This document shows positions 35,745 through 46,083 of a stretch of 64,000 bases of DNA, piece after piece. The translations under genes and the position numbers were made by a program. The number at the start of each line of letters is the position of its first letter. Positions within the stretch are counted from its first letter, which is position 1. Origin of the DNA: Aquarana catesbeiana (taxonomy: Eukaryota > Chordata > Amphibia > Anura > Ranidae). Location of the stretch: positions 6,551,758 through 6,615,757 of the forward strand of contig NC_133324.1 in NCBI RefSeq assembly GCF_042186555.1, given 5' to 3'. The notes below the pieces were generated by a model. It did no database searches. It was not told the origin of the DNA and saw only the letters and a list, made by a program, of their open reading frames with translations.

Positions 35745-36545
35745 TCGCGTTTGCTGGCACAGTGGCGGCGTTTGCTGGCACAGTGGCAACAATTGATGGG
35801 CACAGTGGCTGCACAGTGGGACGTTTGCTGGCACAGTGGCTGCGTTTGGCACAGTGGTAACAATTAAAGGGCACAGTGGCTGCGTTTGATGGCACAGGTG
35901 GCAACGTTTGCTGGCACCATGGCGACAATTTATGGGCACAGTGGCTGCGTTTGGCACAGTGGCAACAATTAAAGGGGTCAGTGGCTGCATTTGATGGCAC
36001 AGTAGCTGCGTTTGATGGCACAGTGGCAACGTTTGCTGGCACAGTGGCAACGTTTGCTGGCACAGTGGCCACAATTGATGGGCACAGTGGCTGCCCTTGG
36101 CACAGTGGCAACAATTAAAGGGCACAGTGGCTGCGTTTGATGGCACAGTGGCGGCATTTGCTGGCACAGTGGCGACAATTGTTGGGCACAGTGGCTGTGT
36201 TTGATGGCACAGTGGCGACAATTGATGGGCACAGTGGCGACGTTTGCTGGCACAGTGGCGACAATTAATGGGCACAGTGGCTGCGTTTGGCACAGTGGCA
36301 ACAATTAAAGGGCACAGTTCCTGCGTTTGATGGCACAGTGGAAGCGTTTGCTGGCACAGTGGCGACAATTGATGGGCACAGTGGCTGCATTTGATGGCAC
36401 AGTGGCGGCGTTTGCTGGCACAGTGGCGACAATTGATGGGCACAATGGCTGCATTTGATGGCACAGTGGCGGCGTTTGCTGGCACAGTGGCGACAATTGA
36501 TGGGCACAGTGGCTGCATTTGATGGCACAGTTGCAGCGTTTTAAT
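35745..36545. repeat. Minisatellite inside the hAT element
   Basis: About 800 bp of units combining GTTTGCTGGCACAGTGGCG, ACAATTGATGGGCACAGTGG and CTGCGTTTGATGGCACAGTG. Long minus-strand open frames here (Cys/His/Pro/Val-rich) are artefacts of the repeat. Related units start the window (1-90). Confidence 0.92.
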
Positions 36546-36837
36546 GGGGGTTTTTTTCTGATTGTTTCAGTTTGTTTGCGCCCCCACCACTGATTTATAT
36601 ATAAACGTTGCGGTTGATTCCTCAAAAGTGGTTATTCCGTGCCAGTGCTAGATACACAAAGTGTATAGCTTCCAAACATGTATCTAGCACTGGCACGGAA
36701 TAACTACTTTTGAGGAACCAACTGGGACGTATATATATATATATATACGACGTGTATATATATAAGAACACCTGTGACTTCTGGTAAGTCAGACACACAG
36801 GAAAAGCTGACAAGACAACATTTTTTTTATTATGGAG

Positions 36838-36895
<58 letters not shown>

Positions 36896-37230
36896 CATAA
36901 TAAAAAAAATGTTGTCTTGTCAGCTTTTCCTGTGTGTCTGACTTACCAGAAGTCACAGGTGTTCTTATATATATACACGTCGTATATATATATATATATA
37001 CGTCCCAGTTGGTTCCTCAAAAGTAGTTATTCCGTGCCAGTGCTAGATACATGTTTGGAAGCTATACACTTTGTGTATCTAGCACTGGCACGGAATAACC
37101 ACTTTTGAGGAATCAACCGCAACGTTTATATATAAATCAGTGGTGGGGGCGCAAACAAACTGAAACAATCAGAAAAAAACCCCCATTAAAACGCTGCAAC
37201 TGTGCCATCACATGCAGCCACTGTGCCCAT
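36500..37230. repeat. ~730-bp near-perfect palindrome with (AT)n centre
   Basis: The left arm (36500 to about 36840) and the right arm (about 36892 to 37230) are reverse complements, almost identical over about 340-365 bp, around an (AT)n tract at 36841-36891. Both arms translate to the same 63-residue string, which shows how little they have diverged. Each arm itself contains a hairpin (GTGCCAGTGCTAGATAC...GTATCTAGCACTGGCAC). A third, partial copy of the inner arm follows at 37240-37325. Confidence 0.92.
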
Positions 37231-37659
37231 AAATATATATATATATATATATCTCCATAATAAAAAAAATGTCTTGTCAGCTTTTCCTGTGTGTCTGACT
37301 TACCAGAAATCACAGGTGTTCTTCTTCTTCAGCAAGTTTCGTTGCCTCCCTCTTGGTACACTCGTCCGCAGCAAGCGGATTTCGGTGGGTGTACAAAGAT
37401 GTCCGCTTGCCGACTTCTAAGTCTAAGCCTTACTGCGGACGAGAGTACCAAGATGGCGGCGACGGAACGTCACTTCCGTGTAGTCCCTCCTCTCCAGGAA
37501 GTGACATCTCGCTGGCCGAGACGGACGGACTCAGGCAGTAACTTCGGGTCTGTCTCGGCCAGCATTCGCGACCCCCTGGAGAATGGGCAATCGACCCCCC
37601 AGGGGGTCGCGACCCCCCAGGGGGTCGCGACCCCCAGGTTGAGAACCGCTGATTTAGAC

Positions 37660-40600
37660 AGATCCGTTCAAATCTAGTCAGTTCCCGTATTACTGAAAAT
37701 TTTTTATTTTTTGAACGGATATACGCTCCTAACTGCATAGCCCTAAAATAATCCAAGTCTTCTGTCACCTCTCCCTCTATCTCGCATCTTGTCATCAGGC
37801 GGCAGTCCCTGGAAAAGTCTATCAGCCTATTTTTCCCTTTGTGTTTTATTACTTCGTACCTCCGATCGATCAAACCTGGTAAGAAGTCTGGGGCACCCAA
37901 TACCGGGGTCATTGGACTCGGAATTGGTGAAAGATCTGTTTTTTTGAAGATCATGTAAATAGAGCAAATAGTTGCCCCTGTTAACGGGTGTTTTTTCACT
38001 ATGGTGGGCAATTCTGATTTTTTAATCCATGCTAATCCTTCCAGTGGAATTTTAGACGTCGCCTGCTCTAACTGTATGTGCGGTTTCCTTACCGAAGCGC
38101 ACCATTCCACCACTCTCGCTAGTTGGAGGGCTTCCCAGTAAAGTACTGGGTCTGGGAGACCAATACCTCCTTTCCCTTTTGGGAGTACTAGGATATTTCT
38201 CCTTACCCTTGCTGGTTTGCCTGCCCATATAAACCTTAAAAACCCTGATCTAAGGTCCTTTAGAAAGTTTGATGGGATCTTTATTGGTAAAGTTTGAAAC
38301 AGATAGAGAATTCTGGGCATCACATTCATCTTTATAATGTTTGTCCTTCCAAACCAGGTGAAGATATCCCTATCCCATCTTCTAAAGTCTTGTTTAATTT
38401 GTCTTGACAGCGGGGCATAGTTTAGTTCAAACATTCTACTAAGCTTCTTTGGGATTTTAGTCCCCAGATAACTTATGTGGGAATCTGTCCACCTAAAATT
38501 AAATTGTGCTTTTATCCGATATATTTCAGTTGTATCCATCTCCAACCCCATAGCTTCGGACTTAGTATAGTTTACCTTATAGTTTGCTAACTCCCCGTAC
38601 TTGTTTAACTCGCTTAGAAGGGAAGGGAGGGATATAGTTGGAGAGGTTATGAAGAAGATCAAATCATCAGCATATGCTGCTAATTTGTGTTCCTCTCTCT
38701 CCGTCTTAATACCCCTGATATTACAATCAGCACGTATTTTCCTTAGAAAAGGTTCCAGTGTGAGAATGAAAATAATTGGTGAGAGAGGACACCCCTGCCG
38801 CGTTCCATTTTGTATCTCAAAGGGGTCCGATAGCCTATCATTAACCTTAACCCTTGCGCTTGGAATTGAGTAAAGGTTTGAGAACCAGCTCAACATTCCT
38901 TCACCCAGTCCGATATGTTGTAAGGTTGTTTTGAGAAAAATCCAATCAACCCTATCGAAAGCTTTTTCTGCGTCCGCTGAGAACAGTACGAGGGGTTCCT
39001 GTCTGCTCTGTGCAGTATATATTGCATTTATTACTCTTTGCGTGTTTTCCCTACCTTCCCTTCCTGCCGTAAATCCCACCTGGTCTGGATGAATTAGTGC
39101 CGGGATATGTTCTTCTAATCTTAACGCCAGGATTTTAGAAAAAATTTTTAAGTCCACGTTCAGTAACGCAATTGGCCGGTAGCTAGAGCATTGAGATGGA
39201 TCCTTTCCTTCCTTCGGAATTACTGCTATGTGTGCCATCAAGGTTTCTCTAGGTATCTTCCGCCCTTCCCGTAGGGAGTTAAAAGCCGCTGTAAACCTCG
39301 GAGCCAATTTCTCAGCAAAAAATTTATAGTACGTCAAAGTATACCCATCTGGGCCCGGGGCTTTCCCTGCTTTTAGAAGGTTTATTGCTTTTTTAAATTC
39401 TTCTATTGAGATTGGTGCATCTAAGTCTCTTGCTACCTCCTCCGTTAACCTTGGCATTTCTGAATTGCCCAAATATTCTTTTGCCCTCTCTTGTTTGTTT
39501 CTGCACCTATGTGGGGGCTGATGACCATCCAGCTGGTACAGACCCTCATAGTATTCCTTAAAGATCTGTGCCATCTCCTGTGATGATTTCGCCGCCACCC
39601 CCTGCTGTGTTTTAATACCCGTCAAATGGGGTGGTGTGGTGGCATCCTTAAGGGCCTTTGCCAGCATCCTACTTGGTTTATTCCCAAATTCGTATAGTGT
39701 CCGCCTACCCCGTTTCAGTTTAGCTTTAGCCTGTTCGATGAGGAGCAAGTTCAGGTCTCCTCTAAGGCCACCTAGTTTCTCCTCTAAAGCCTGTGTTTGA
39801 GATTTTTTATGTTTCAGTTCTACGACCCTAATTTTTTCGAGCAGCTCCTCAATCTGTGCGTTAAACTTCTTTTTCCTATGCGCCCCGAGCGATATCAAAA
39901 CTCCCCTCATCACACATTTGTGTGTTTCCCACACACAGAATGGGGTGACTTCACTCGACTCATTTATCTGGAAAAAGGAGTCTAATTCCTGATTAAGTTC
40001 TTGCTCATACTCCATATCTTTTAAAAGCATTTCATTAATCTTCCAATGCCATTCCCGACGTTCTTCCTCCCCCAGATCCAACGTACAATCTGTCGGGGCG
40101 TGGTCTGAAAGGGTAAATGAACCTATTTCCGCACTCACCAAAGATGATATGACTGTCTGTGATATCATAACATAATCGATACGCGTATATGTTTTGTGTT
40201 TTGATGAATAAAACGTATAGTCCCTGTCCTGGGCATGGATTGACCTCCATGTGTCTATTACTTGCAAATTACTCAATAGTTTCTTAATTCTTCGTGTTTT
40301 TGTCAGAGAGAGATGTGAGGCTCCCCTGGACGTATCCAGGAGCGGATCTAATACTAAATTTAGGTCGCCTCCTATCACTAAAATGCCCTCCTTATGTTGA
40401 TATATCATTTGTAGACAGGTCTCCAGGTAGCTAACCTGTTCTTCATTTGGGAGATACAGGTTCACCAGTGTGATCCTCTGTAGTCCAATTTGTCCCTTTA
40501 CAATTAAAAGGCGACCCTCCTCATCTGTGACTACCTTCAATTCCTTCCACGGGATCTGTTTTGAGACTATGATTGATACTCCATTGGTTTTAGAACTCGG

Positions 40601-40789
40601 AGATGTACTGTGATAAGCTGTTAAGAATTTATGATTTCCGAGTTTTGGTATTCTGTCCCTTCTAAAATGTGTCTCCTGAAGGAAGCCAATCTGCGTCCCC
40701 AACCTTCCCATCTCCGCAAGTAACCTAATCCGTTTTTCCGGGATATTCAATCCCTTGACGTTATATGAGGTGAATTTTATTCTAGTCAT
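37660..40789 (-). CDS. L1 ORF2, N-terminal part: APE endonuclease and reverse transcriptase
   Basis: Starts at ATG 40789. The endonuclease has SYNVKGLN, QETHFRRDR, VIGGDLNLVLDP, TRIDYVMIS and the catalytic SDHAP, within about the first 240 residues. RT has AGKAPGPDGYTLTYYK, CSSYRPIALLNVDLK, FSADAEKAFDRVDW, NGTRQGCPLSPIIF and the active-site box AAYADDLIFF near residue 700. It is open over more than 1,040 codons up to the hAT insertion at 37651. Beyond it the frame runs artificially into the transposon. With the downstream part the uninterrupted ORF would be 1,267 codons plus stop, a usual length for L1 ORF2. Confidence 0.95.
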
Positions 40790-40799
40790 ATTTTCCTCT

Positions 40800-40985
40800 T
40801 TCTTTACCTTTCCTTTTACGGTCTATTGGAATTTACGAGGAGAGGGGCCCCCCACCAGGATCCCAGGGAGAGAGAGCTGGGAAGAATAAAAAAAAAAAAA
40901 AAAAAAAGGAGAAAGGGAGGACCCCCCTTGTACCAATTGGAGGTCACAATCCGAACGGCGCGAAACCTCGGTGCCGTTTGGAGGG

Positions 40986-41017
<32 letters not shown>

Positions 41018-41934
41018 AAATTTGTAAACGCCTCCGACTTGTCCTCCACTCAGAGGGGAGACGTCTATTGTAGGGGGATGCCCCTGAGCACAAAAAGTTT
41101 GAGTATCTGTATATCAGAAAAATACAGTGGCACGCCCATTGGTAATAACTAAGAGTGAAATAGCCCAGGAGAATACACCTGTAATATTACCAGTCAGTTA
41201 CCCTTTTACATCTATGTTTCCATTTCCATACTTTTTAAAAAGTTTGAGTATCTATATATCAGAAAAATACAGTAGCACGCCCATTAGTAATAACTAAGAG
41301 TGAGATAGCCCAGGAGAATACACCTGTAATATTACCAGTCAGTTACCCTTTTACATCTATGTTTCCATTTCCATACTTGTATTCCGCTTGTTAACATATA
41401 ACCCCATCCAACCCCTCCCTCCCCCTCCTCCCACATCCCCGTCCATCCCTTTCCCTGCCCCCTATTCCCAGATAACCCATACCTCACCCCCCTTCACCCC
41501 TCCCCCCCCCCCGCGCCCCCCCCCACCATCCCCGGTAAGACCGGGGTATTTGGAGAGCAGGGGGGGGGGCCAGGGGAGAGGAGAAAAAAAAAAAAAAAAA
41601 AAAAAACCCTGAAAACAATGCAGCAACTACAAAGTTCTTGTGTCCATCGCCTTCTCCGCTCCCTCTAATTCTTAGGGGGCCCTAAGGACCCCTATCCATT
41701 GGTGTAAAAATTTGTGTACTAATAAAAAACATATTATTTAGTGTCATTATGTCCCTCCCCCTTCTCCCTCCCCCCTCCCTCCCTTCTAACCCCTCCCCCC
41801 CACCCCCACCCCCCCCTTCCCTACCCCCATTTATACCCCCCCCTTTCTTACGCGTGTACAACCAGTGTAGCATGTGTAACCACCCAAACCCCCGTGCTTT
41901 GTGTCCATAATACAGCAAATCCTTATTACCTTTA

Positions 41935-41979
<45 letters not shown>

Positions 41980-42077
41980 ATTCCATCAAAGGACATCCTG
42001 TGCTTCTAAATTCCCATAACGTATTTCTCACCAAAACACAACAATAATTCACTCACTTACTATACCCACCCCTGTGA

Positions 42078-42121
<44 letters not shown>

Positions 42122-42555
42122 AAAAAGAAAAAAAAAAGAAAAAAAAAAAATGGGAGCAGTAACGGGCCTTCCATTGGTATTGCCTATAATGTATCACACT
42201 CAGGTAAAACACCTTCCATTATGCATAAACAAACATAAAGAAACCCGCAGGTAAAAAGAAAGCGAGAGGAAAAGAAGAGAAAACTTTCCCTCTTCCCCTC
42301 CCCTCCCTTCCCCCTTTTGGGAGGTGGAACACGATGGGCACCCCCAGGGGGGGAGAGAGTGTCCCCCGAACCTTCCATCAAGTCCGGGACAACGCACAAT
42401 TGTAAAGAGTCAATTACAAGATGACAAACGGAAAAAAAAAAGAGAGAGAGAAAAAGAGAAAAAAAAAAAAAAAAAAAAAAAAAAAGAAAAAAGCAAAAAG
42501 CAAGTCCATCATTAAATCATGACCCCATTTCCTTCTCCTCTGTTCCTACTCCCTC
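40800..42555 (-). other. Long, homopolymer-rich inter-ORF region of the L1
   Basis: About 1.77 kb between ORF1 and ORF2 with poly(A)/poly(T) runs near 40888-40907, 40986-41014, 41586-41606, 41937-41978, 42091-42149 and 42452-42485, and C-rich stretches at 41400-41530 and 41755-41850. A 145-bp direct duplication (AAAGTTTGAGTATCT..., about 41092-41236 and 41237-41381) lies within it. Most L1s have a much shorter spacer. Confidence 0.75.
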
Positions 42556-42559
42556 GCAG

Positions 42560-43744
42560 TTATTTCTGTTGGGTATACTCTCTGACATTGTCCGTAGTCA
42601 TATCAATCCAATCAGGGATCTCCACTATTTCAGAACCTAGGAACTTGAATAAGTCCGGTAGTTGCTCTGGCGCCATCAGGGCAAAGGTGTGATCATCCTT
42701 TTTTATGATTACTGAGAATGGGTGTCCCCATCTGTAAGTTGCACCTTTTGCCCGTATTTGATCCAACAGTGGTCTCAGTAACCTTCTCCTTTTTTTCGTC
42801 TGCCGGCTAAGGTCTGGAAACACCTGGACCCCCTGACCTGCGACTTCTAGCACCCCTTTCTGCCATGCAGCTCTCATTATATCCTCCTTCACCCTAAAAA
42901 AATGCACCCGGCAAAGCACATCTCTAGGGGGTCCTATTTCTGGCATAGGCCCTGCTGGGCTCCTATGAACACGATCCAGCTCAATATGATTGTCAGCTGT
43001 CTTTCCTAAATATTTATTAAAGACATCGGTTACTGTTTTCCTCAGCTCGGGTGGTTTTATTGTTTCTGGAATCCCTTTAATGCGTACATTATTTCTCCTG
43101 CTTCTGTTCTCAAATTCCTCTGCTTGTAACTGCAACTGTAACAGTTTTTGATGTTGTGTTTTAAACTTCCTTTCCAGTAACTCTATTCGGGCGTCTGCTG
43201 AGGACTGAGAGGACTCACAGACACCCATTCTTTTGTCCATCACCTCTAATTTGGCAGTTACTTCACTTAGTTCTTCCCTCACCGCAACTTTTAGGTCGCT
43301 CAATAGGACTTGTAATTCCTCTTTAGTTGGTAACGCCTGTATGAGCTTCCTAATGTCCTGTACACCATCAGTAGCCAGTACAATAGTTTCCCCCCTATTA
43401 ACAGAACATACCTGAGTCTCTGTAACAGCCCCAGTCCGGGGCACGATTGGGGGGCTTGTTTCTGCGGTTTCTGCCACCTCCGTACGGATGTTCCCGGCTG
43501 AAACACTTACGGTGATCGGGGTAGGTGGTTCCTCCATGGCCGCTTGCTGTCTCAGAGCGACCCGAGCAGCACGCTGTGAAACGGCCCCGGCCTCCACTGA
43601 CATGACTGGCTCCGTCTTTCCGGTGAGGTACTTGGTGATGGACGGGTATCTGGGTGCCTCCGCCCGACCTGCGCTCTTCTCTTGTCTGCTTCCAGGCATA
43701 AACTCGCCCCTGCAACTGCTCGTGGTTCTCCTGGCGTATCTCAC
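42560..43744 (-). CDS. L1 ORF1 nucleic-acid-binding protein
   Basis: 394 codons if the first ATG is used; the true start may be internal. Ser/Thr/Ala-rich N-terminus, a predicted coiled coil (about residues 130-220: LQVLLSDLKVAVREELSEV ... LERKFKTQHQKLLQLQLQ), then the RRM-type core beginning ENRSRRNNVRIKGIPE, with RDVLCRVHFFRVKEDIM and a C-terminal domain. This is the trimeric RNA-binding chaperone layout of L1 ORF1p. No stops or frameshifts. Confidence 0.9.
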   Translation of the reverse strand: MRYARRTTSSCRGEFMPGSRQEKSAGRAEAPRYPSITKYLTGKTEPVMSVEAGAVSQRAARVALRQQAAMEEPPTPITVSVSAGNIRTEVAETAETSPPIVPRTGAVTETQVCSVNRGETIVLATDGVQDIRKLIQALPTKEELQVLLSDLKVAVREELSEVTAKLEVMDKRMGVCESSQSSADARIELLERKFKTQHQKLLQLQLQAEEFENRSRRNNVRIKGIPETIKPPELRKTVTDVFNKYLGKTADNHIELDRVHRSPAGPMPEIGPPRDVLCRVHFFRVKEDIMRAAWQKGVLEVAGQGVQVFPDLSRQTKKRRRLLRPLLDQIRAKGATYRWGHPFSVIIKKDDHTFALMAPEQLPDLFKFLGSEIVEIPDWIDMTTDNVREYTQQK

Positions 43745-44166
43745 TCAGCCCGCCGAACCCGATCTCCTGCTCGAGCGCGCCACTGCGATGCTCCGCCTCT
43801 CACTCCGTCATGCTCAGACCGCACCTCCCTGCGTCATTCAGTCACGCATGTTTCTCAACTCCAGTCCACGTATGAATACTTTTTTAAGGCACTGTATATA
43901 TATATATATTTATTTTTTCTTTGTTTAGCCCCTATTTAACTTTTAGTTGGCCCTTTTCAGATTTTATTAACATCTTCTTTCCCTTTTCCCTTCAACTATT
44001 ATTTTACTGCAGATTTCTACTTTGCTTTTTTTCTGTTTTATTAAAAATTAATATTAACCTTTTTTTATTTTTTTTTGTTTCATTTGTTTAATATGTTTCC
44101 TTTTTTATTTTGTGAATGTATGAATCTCAGGAAAACCCCACAGCCATCTATTAATATAAAAGTTAC

Positions 44167-44172
44167 TTTATT
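44167..44172 (-). promoter_or_regulatory. Poly(A) signal of chymotrypsinogen copy C
   Basis: AATAAA on the minus strand about 32 bases beyond the stop codon, in the conserved context shared by all four copies. Confidence 0.85.
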
Positions 44173-44203
44173 GAGTATCAGAAGGACATACATGGGATGA
44201 TAT

Positions 44204-46015
44204 TTAGTTGGAGGCAACAGTCTGGTCCACCCAGGATCTGAGGGAGGTGACGCGGGCGTAGACTCCGGGATAAGATGGAGAGCAGGTGCCGAGTCCAAAG
44301 GACACAACACCGGTCAGGGTCCAGGCTCCGTTCTTCTCACACACAAGGGGTCCACCAGAGTCACCCTGAAAAGAAGAAAAACCAGAAATGATGGAAGAGT
44401 TCTCATGGTGATGAATGTATGTGTGACATCTCTGGTCTTCATTTCTTACACAACTATGGAGTCATGAAATAATGTCATCTACTTACCACAACCTGAGTGT
44501 GGGGCTCAGCCCTGTATATATAAATGGGACCAGTATTTGGATTGCAATGTGGTTCTAAATATTGTCTTTTGAGGTGAACATACATTTCTAAGAGAAGCCA
44601 TAATTGGTGGTCAGTATTATATTGAGTCTGCTGGGTGTAAAGGCATTTTTCAGTTTTGGGTGGAGTGTGGAAAGGTTGGACCATTTGTCAAGTTTTTATT
44701 GCTGTCTTTGTACCCATTGGAGACATTCACCCCTTTTTTTTTTGGTTCCCCAAAACAACAGTTGGTGAGAAATCCAATATTTTAGAGTAGTCACCAGAAC
44801 AAGAGGTGATGGGAAATCCTCCAATGGAGACAAATGTTCCTATGACAATGCTCTAAGATGGGAAATCCATTCACTTTGATGAGATTTCCTCTCACTTCCT
44901 GTTGCATCTCCAGGACAGGAAATGAAAGAAAATCTTCCCAGCAGGACACAGACAGCAAATAATACCCAATTCACCAACAAGTGACCCGATGTGAGTATCA
45001 ACTTGTAAGGGATCCTTTGAACCATTTACCAGTTCACTCCCACGTCACAAGCAGGTCAGCTAGTCAGTAGACCAGTAGGCAATTGCATGATACTTGTGTG
45101 GATGTCAATCCATTTTTATTAATTTGTGATGGAGTGGTTAAGGATTAGAACTTCTGTCAGGTTTTCATTGCTATTCAGGGCTCTACTAGAGAGATTTCCC
45201 CTCACTTCCTGTTCAGCTGACAATGTTTCCCCAGACAGGAAGTCAGGGGAACTCATCAACAGGGACACAAACAGGAATAAAAATCAGGTGTCCTGTTCTC
45301 CTCTCATCATAGTCTCCTCGTCATAGTTTTTTTTTTATTTCTGTCTGTGTTGTCTTCATGTTTAGTAAACTGTTTTCATCAAGACAGAAAGTGAGGGGAG
45401 ATTTCATAAAGGGAGTTATGAATAGAAGTAAAATTCCGACAGAGCTTCTCCTCCTTCCCTACTCTATGCAAACTTTGAAACTAAATAAAAATCATTGTTG
45501 AACAAACATTTTAAGATGTCCTTATATCCTAATTGCCCATTTTTGGACTTTGCATGTCCCACGTAAGGTCATCTACACCATCATGGCACTGCTCAACCAC
45601 AAGGCCAAGCCCAGTGCCATCTTATATGTTCTTTTACAAAAAAAAAATGTTGGACATACATTTTAAGATGTCCTTATATCCTAATTGCCCATTTTTGGAC
45701 TTTGCATGGCCCACGCAAGGTCATCTACACCACGATGGCACTGCTCAACCACAAGGCCAAGCCCAGTGCCATCTTATATGTTCTTTTACAAAAAAAACAT
45801 TAGTGGGTCTCAGAGGAGAACTTGAACTCGGGACCAAAGCATGAGACACATATATGAACCATTAAGGGGTCTAAAAGAACCCTTCACCACACAACATAAT
45901 GCAGAAGATAATTCACTGTATGAAACATGGGATCATGGGACCATCAATGGTGGAGCAAATCATGAAGTATTTACTCATCAGTACTCATTAGAATTTATGA
46001 AATATTCAGTTTTAG

Positions 46016-46083
<68 letters not shown>

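Larger units (their letters stand above)
35656..37651. mobile_element. SPIN/Charlie-like non-autonomous hAT element nested in L1 ORF2
   Basis: 1,996 bp with termini CAGTGGTTCTCAACCTTCC on the left and GGTTGAGAACCGCTG on the right. It is flanked by exact 8-bp duplications ATTTAGAC (35648-35655 and 37652-37659). The subterminal sequence (GTGACCCCTTGATAAAATTT, GGGGTCGCGACCCCC) recalls the SPIN/Charlie hAT family known from many tetrapods; this is from memory. The interior contains a minisatellite, a large palindrome and a single-copy right part. No transposase frame was found. Confidence 0.9.
34665..43869 (-). mobile_element. Full-length L1-type LINE, interrupted by a hAT transposon
   Basis: Non-LTR retrotransposon on the minus strand. 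It has a 5' region, ORF1 (43744-42560), a long homopolymer-rich inter-ORF region, ORF2 (40789 to 34982, interrupted), a 3' UTR and a terminal AATAAA (34677-34672). A 17-bp target-site duplication GTATGAATACTTTTTTA flanks it. Both ORFs are free of stops once the 2,004 bp of hAT plus one target copy are discounted, pointing to a young insertion. It cannot mobilise now because ORF2 is split. Assignment to L1 versus the related Tx1 clade is not decided. Confidence 0.92.
34195..43898. mobile_element. Tc1-like element remnant split by an L1 insertion
   Basis: 34195-34647 has the non-coding 3' part of a Tc1-like element (CAAAGCTTGGGAGATTTTTT, ACACAGGTGGACTCTATTTAC, GTCAAGAGGTATGAATACTTTT). Its terminal GTATGAATACTTTTTTAAGGCACTGTA resumes at 43870 after the L1. 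The L1 duplicated GTATGAATACTTTTTTA (34648-34664 and 43870-43886). The transposase is not preserved here. Confidence 0.8.

Noticed and set aside
35643..36518. 291-codon minus-strand open frame rich in Cys, His, Pro and Val
   Set aside because: It is entirely minisatellite inside the hAT element, and other frames are open too. No splice or promoter context supports a gene.
36622..37108. Two identical 63-residue open frames on opposite strands
   Set aside because: They are the two arms of the palindrome, so identity reflects the inverted duplication, not conserved coding.
37430..37651. C-terminal extension of L1 ORF2 frame
   Set aside because: This part is hAT sequence read through by chance. 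The true continuation is at 35647-34982.
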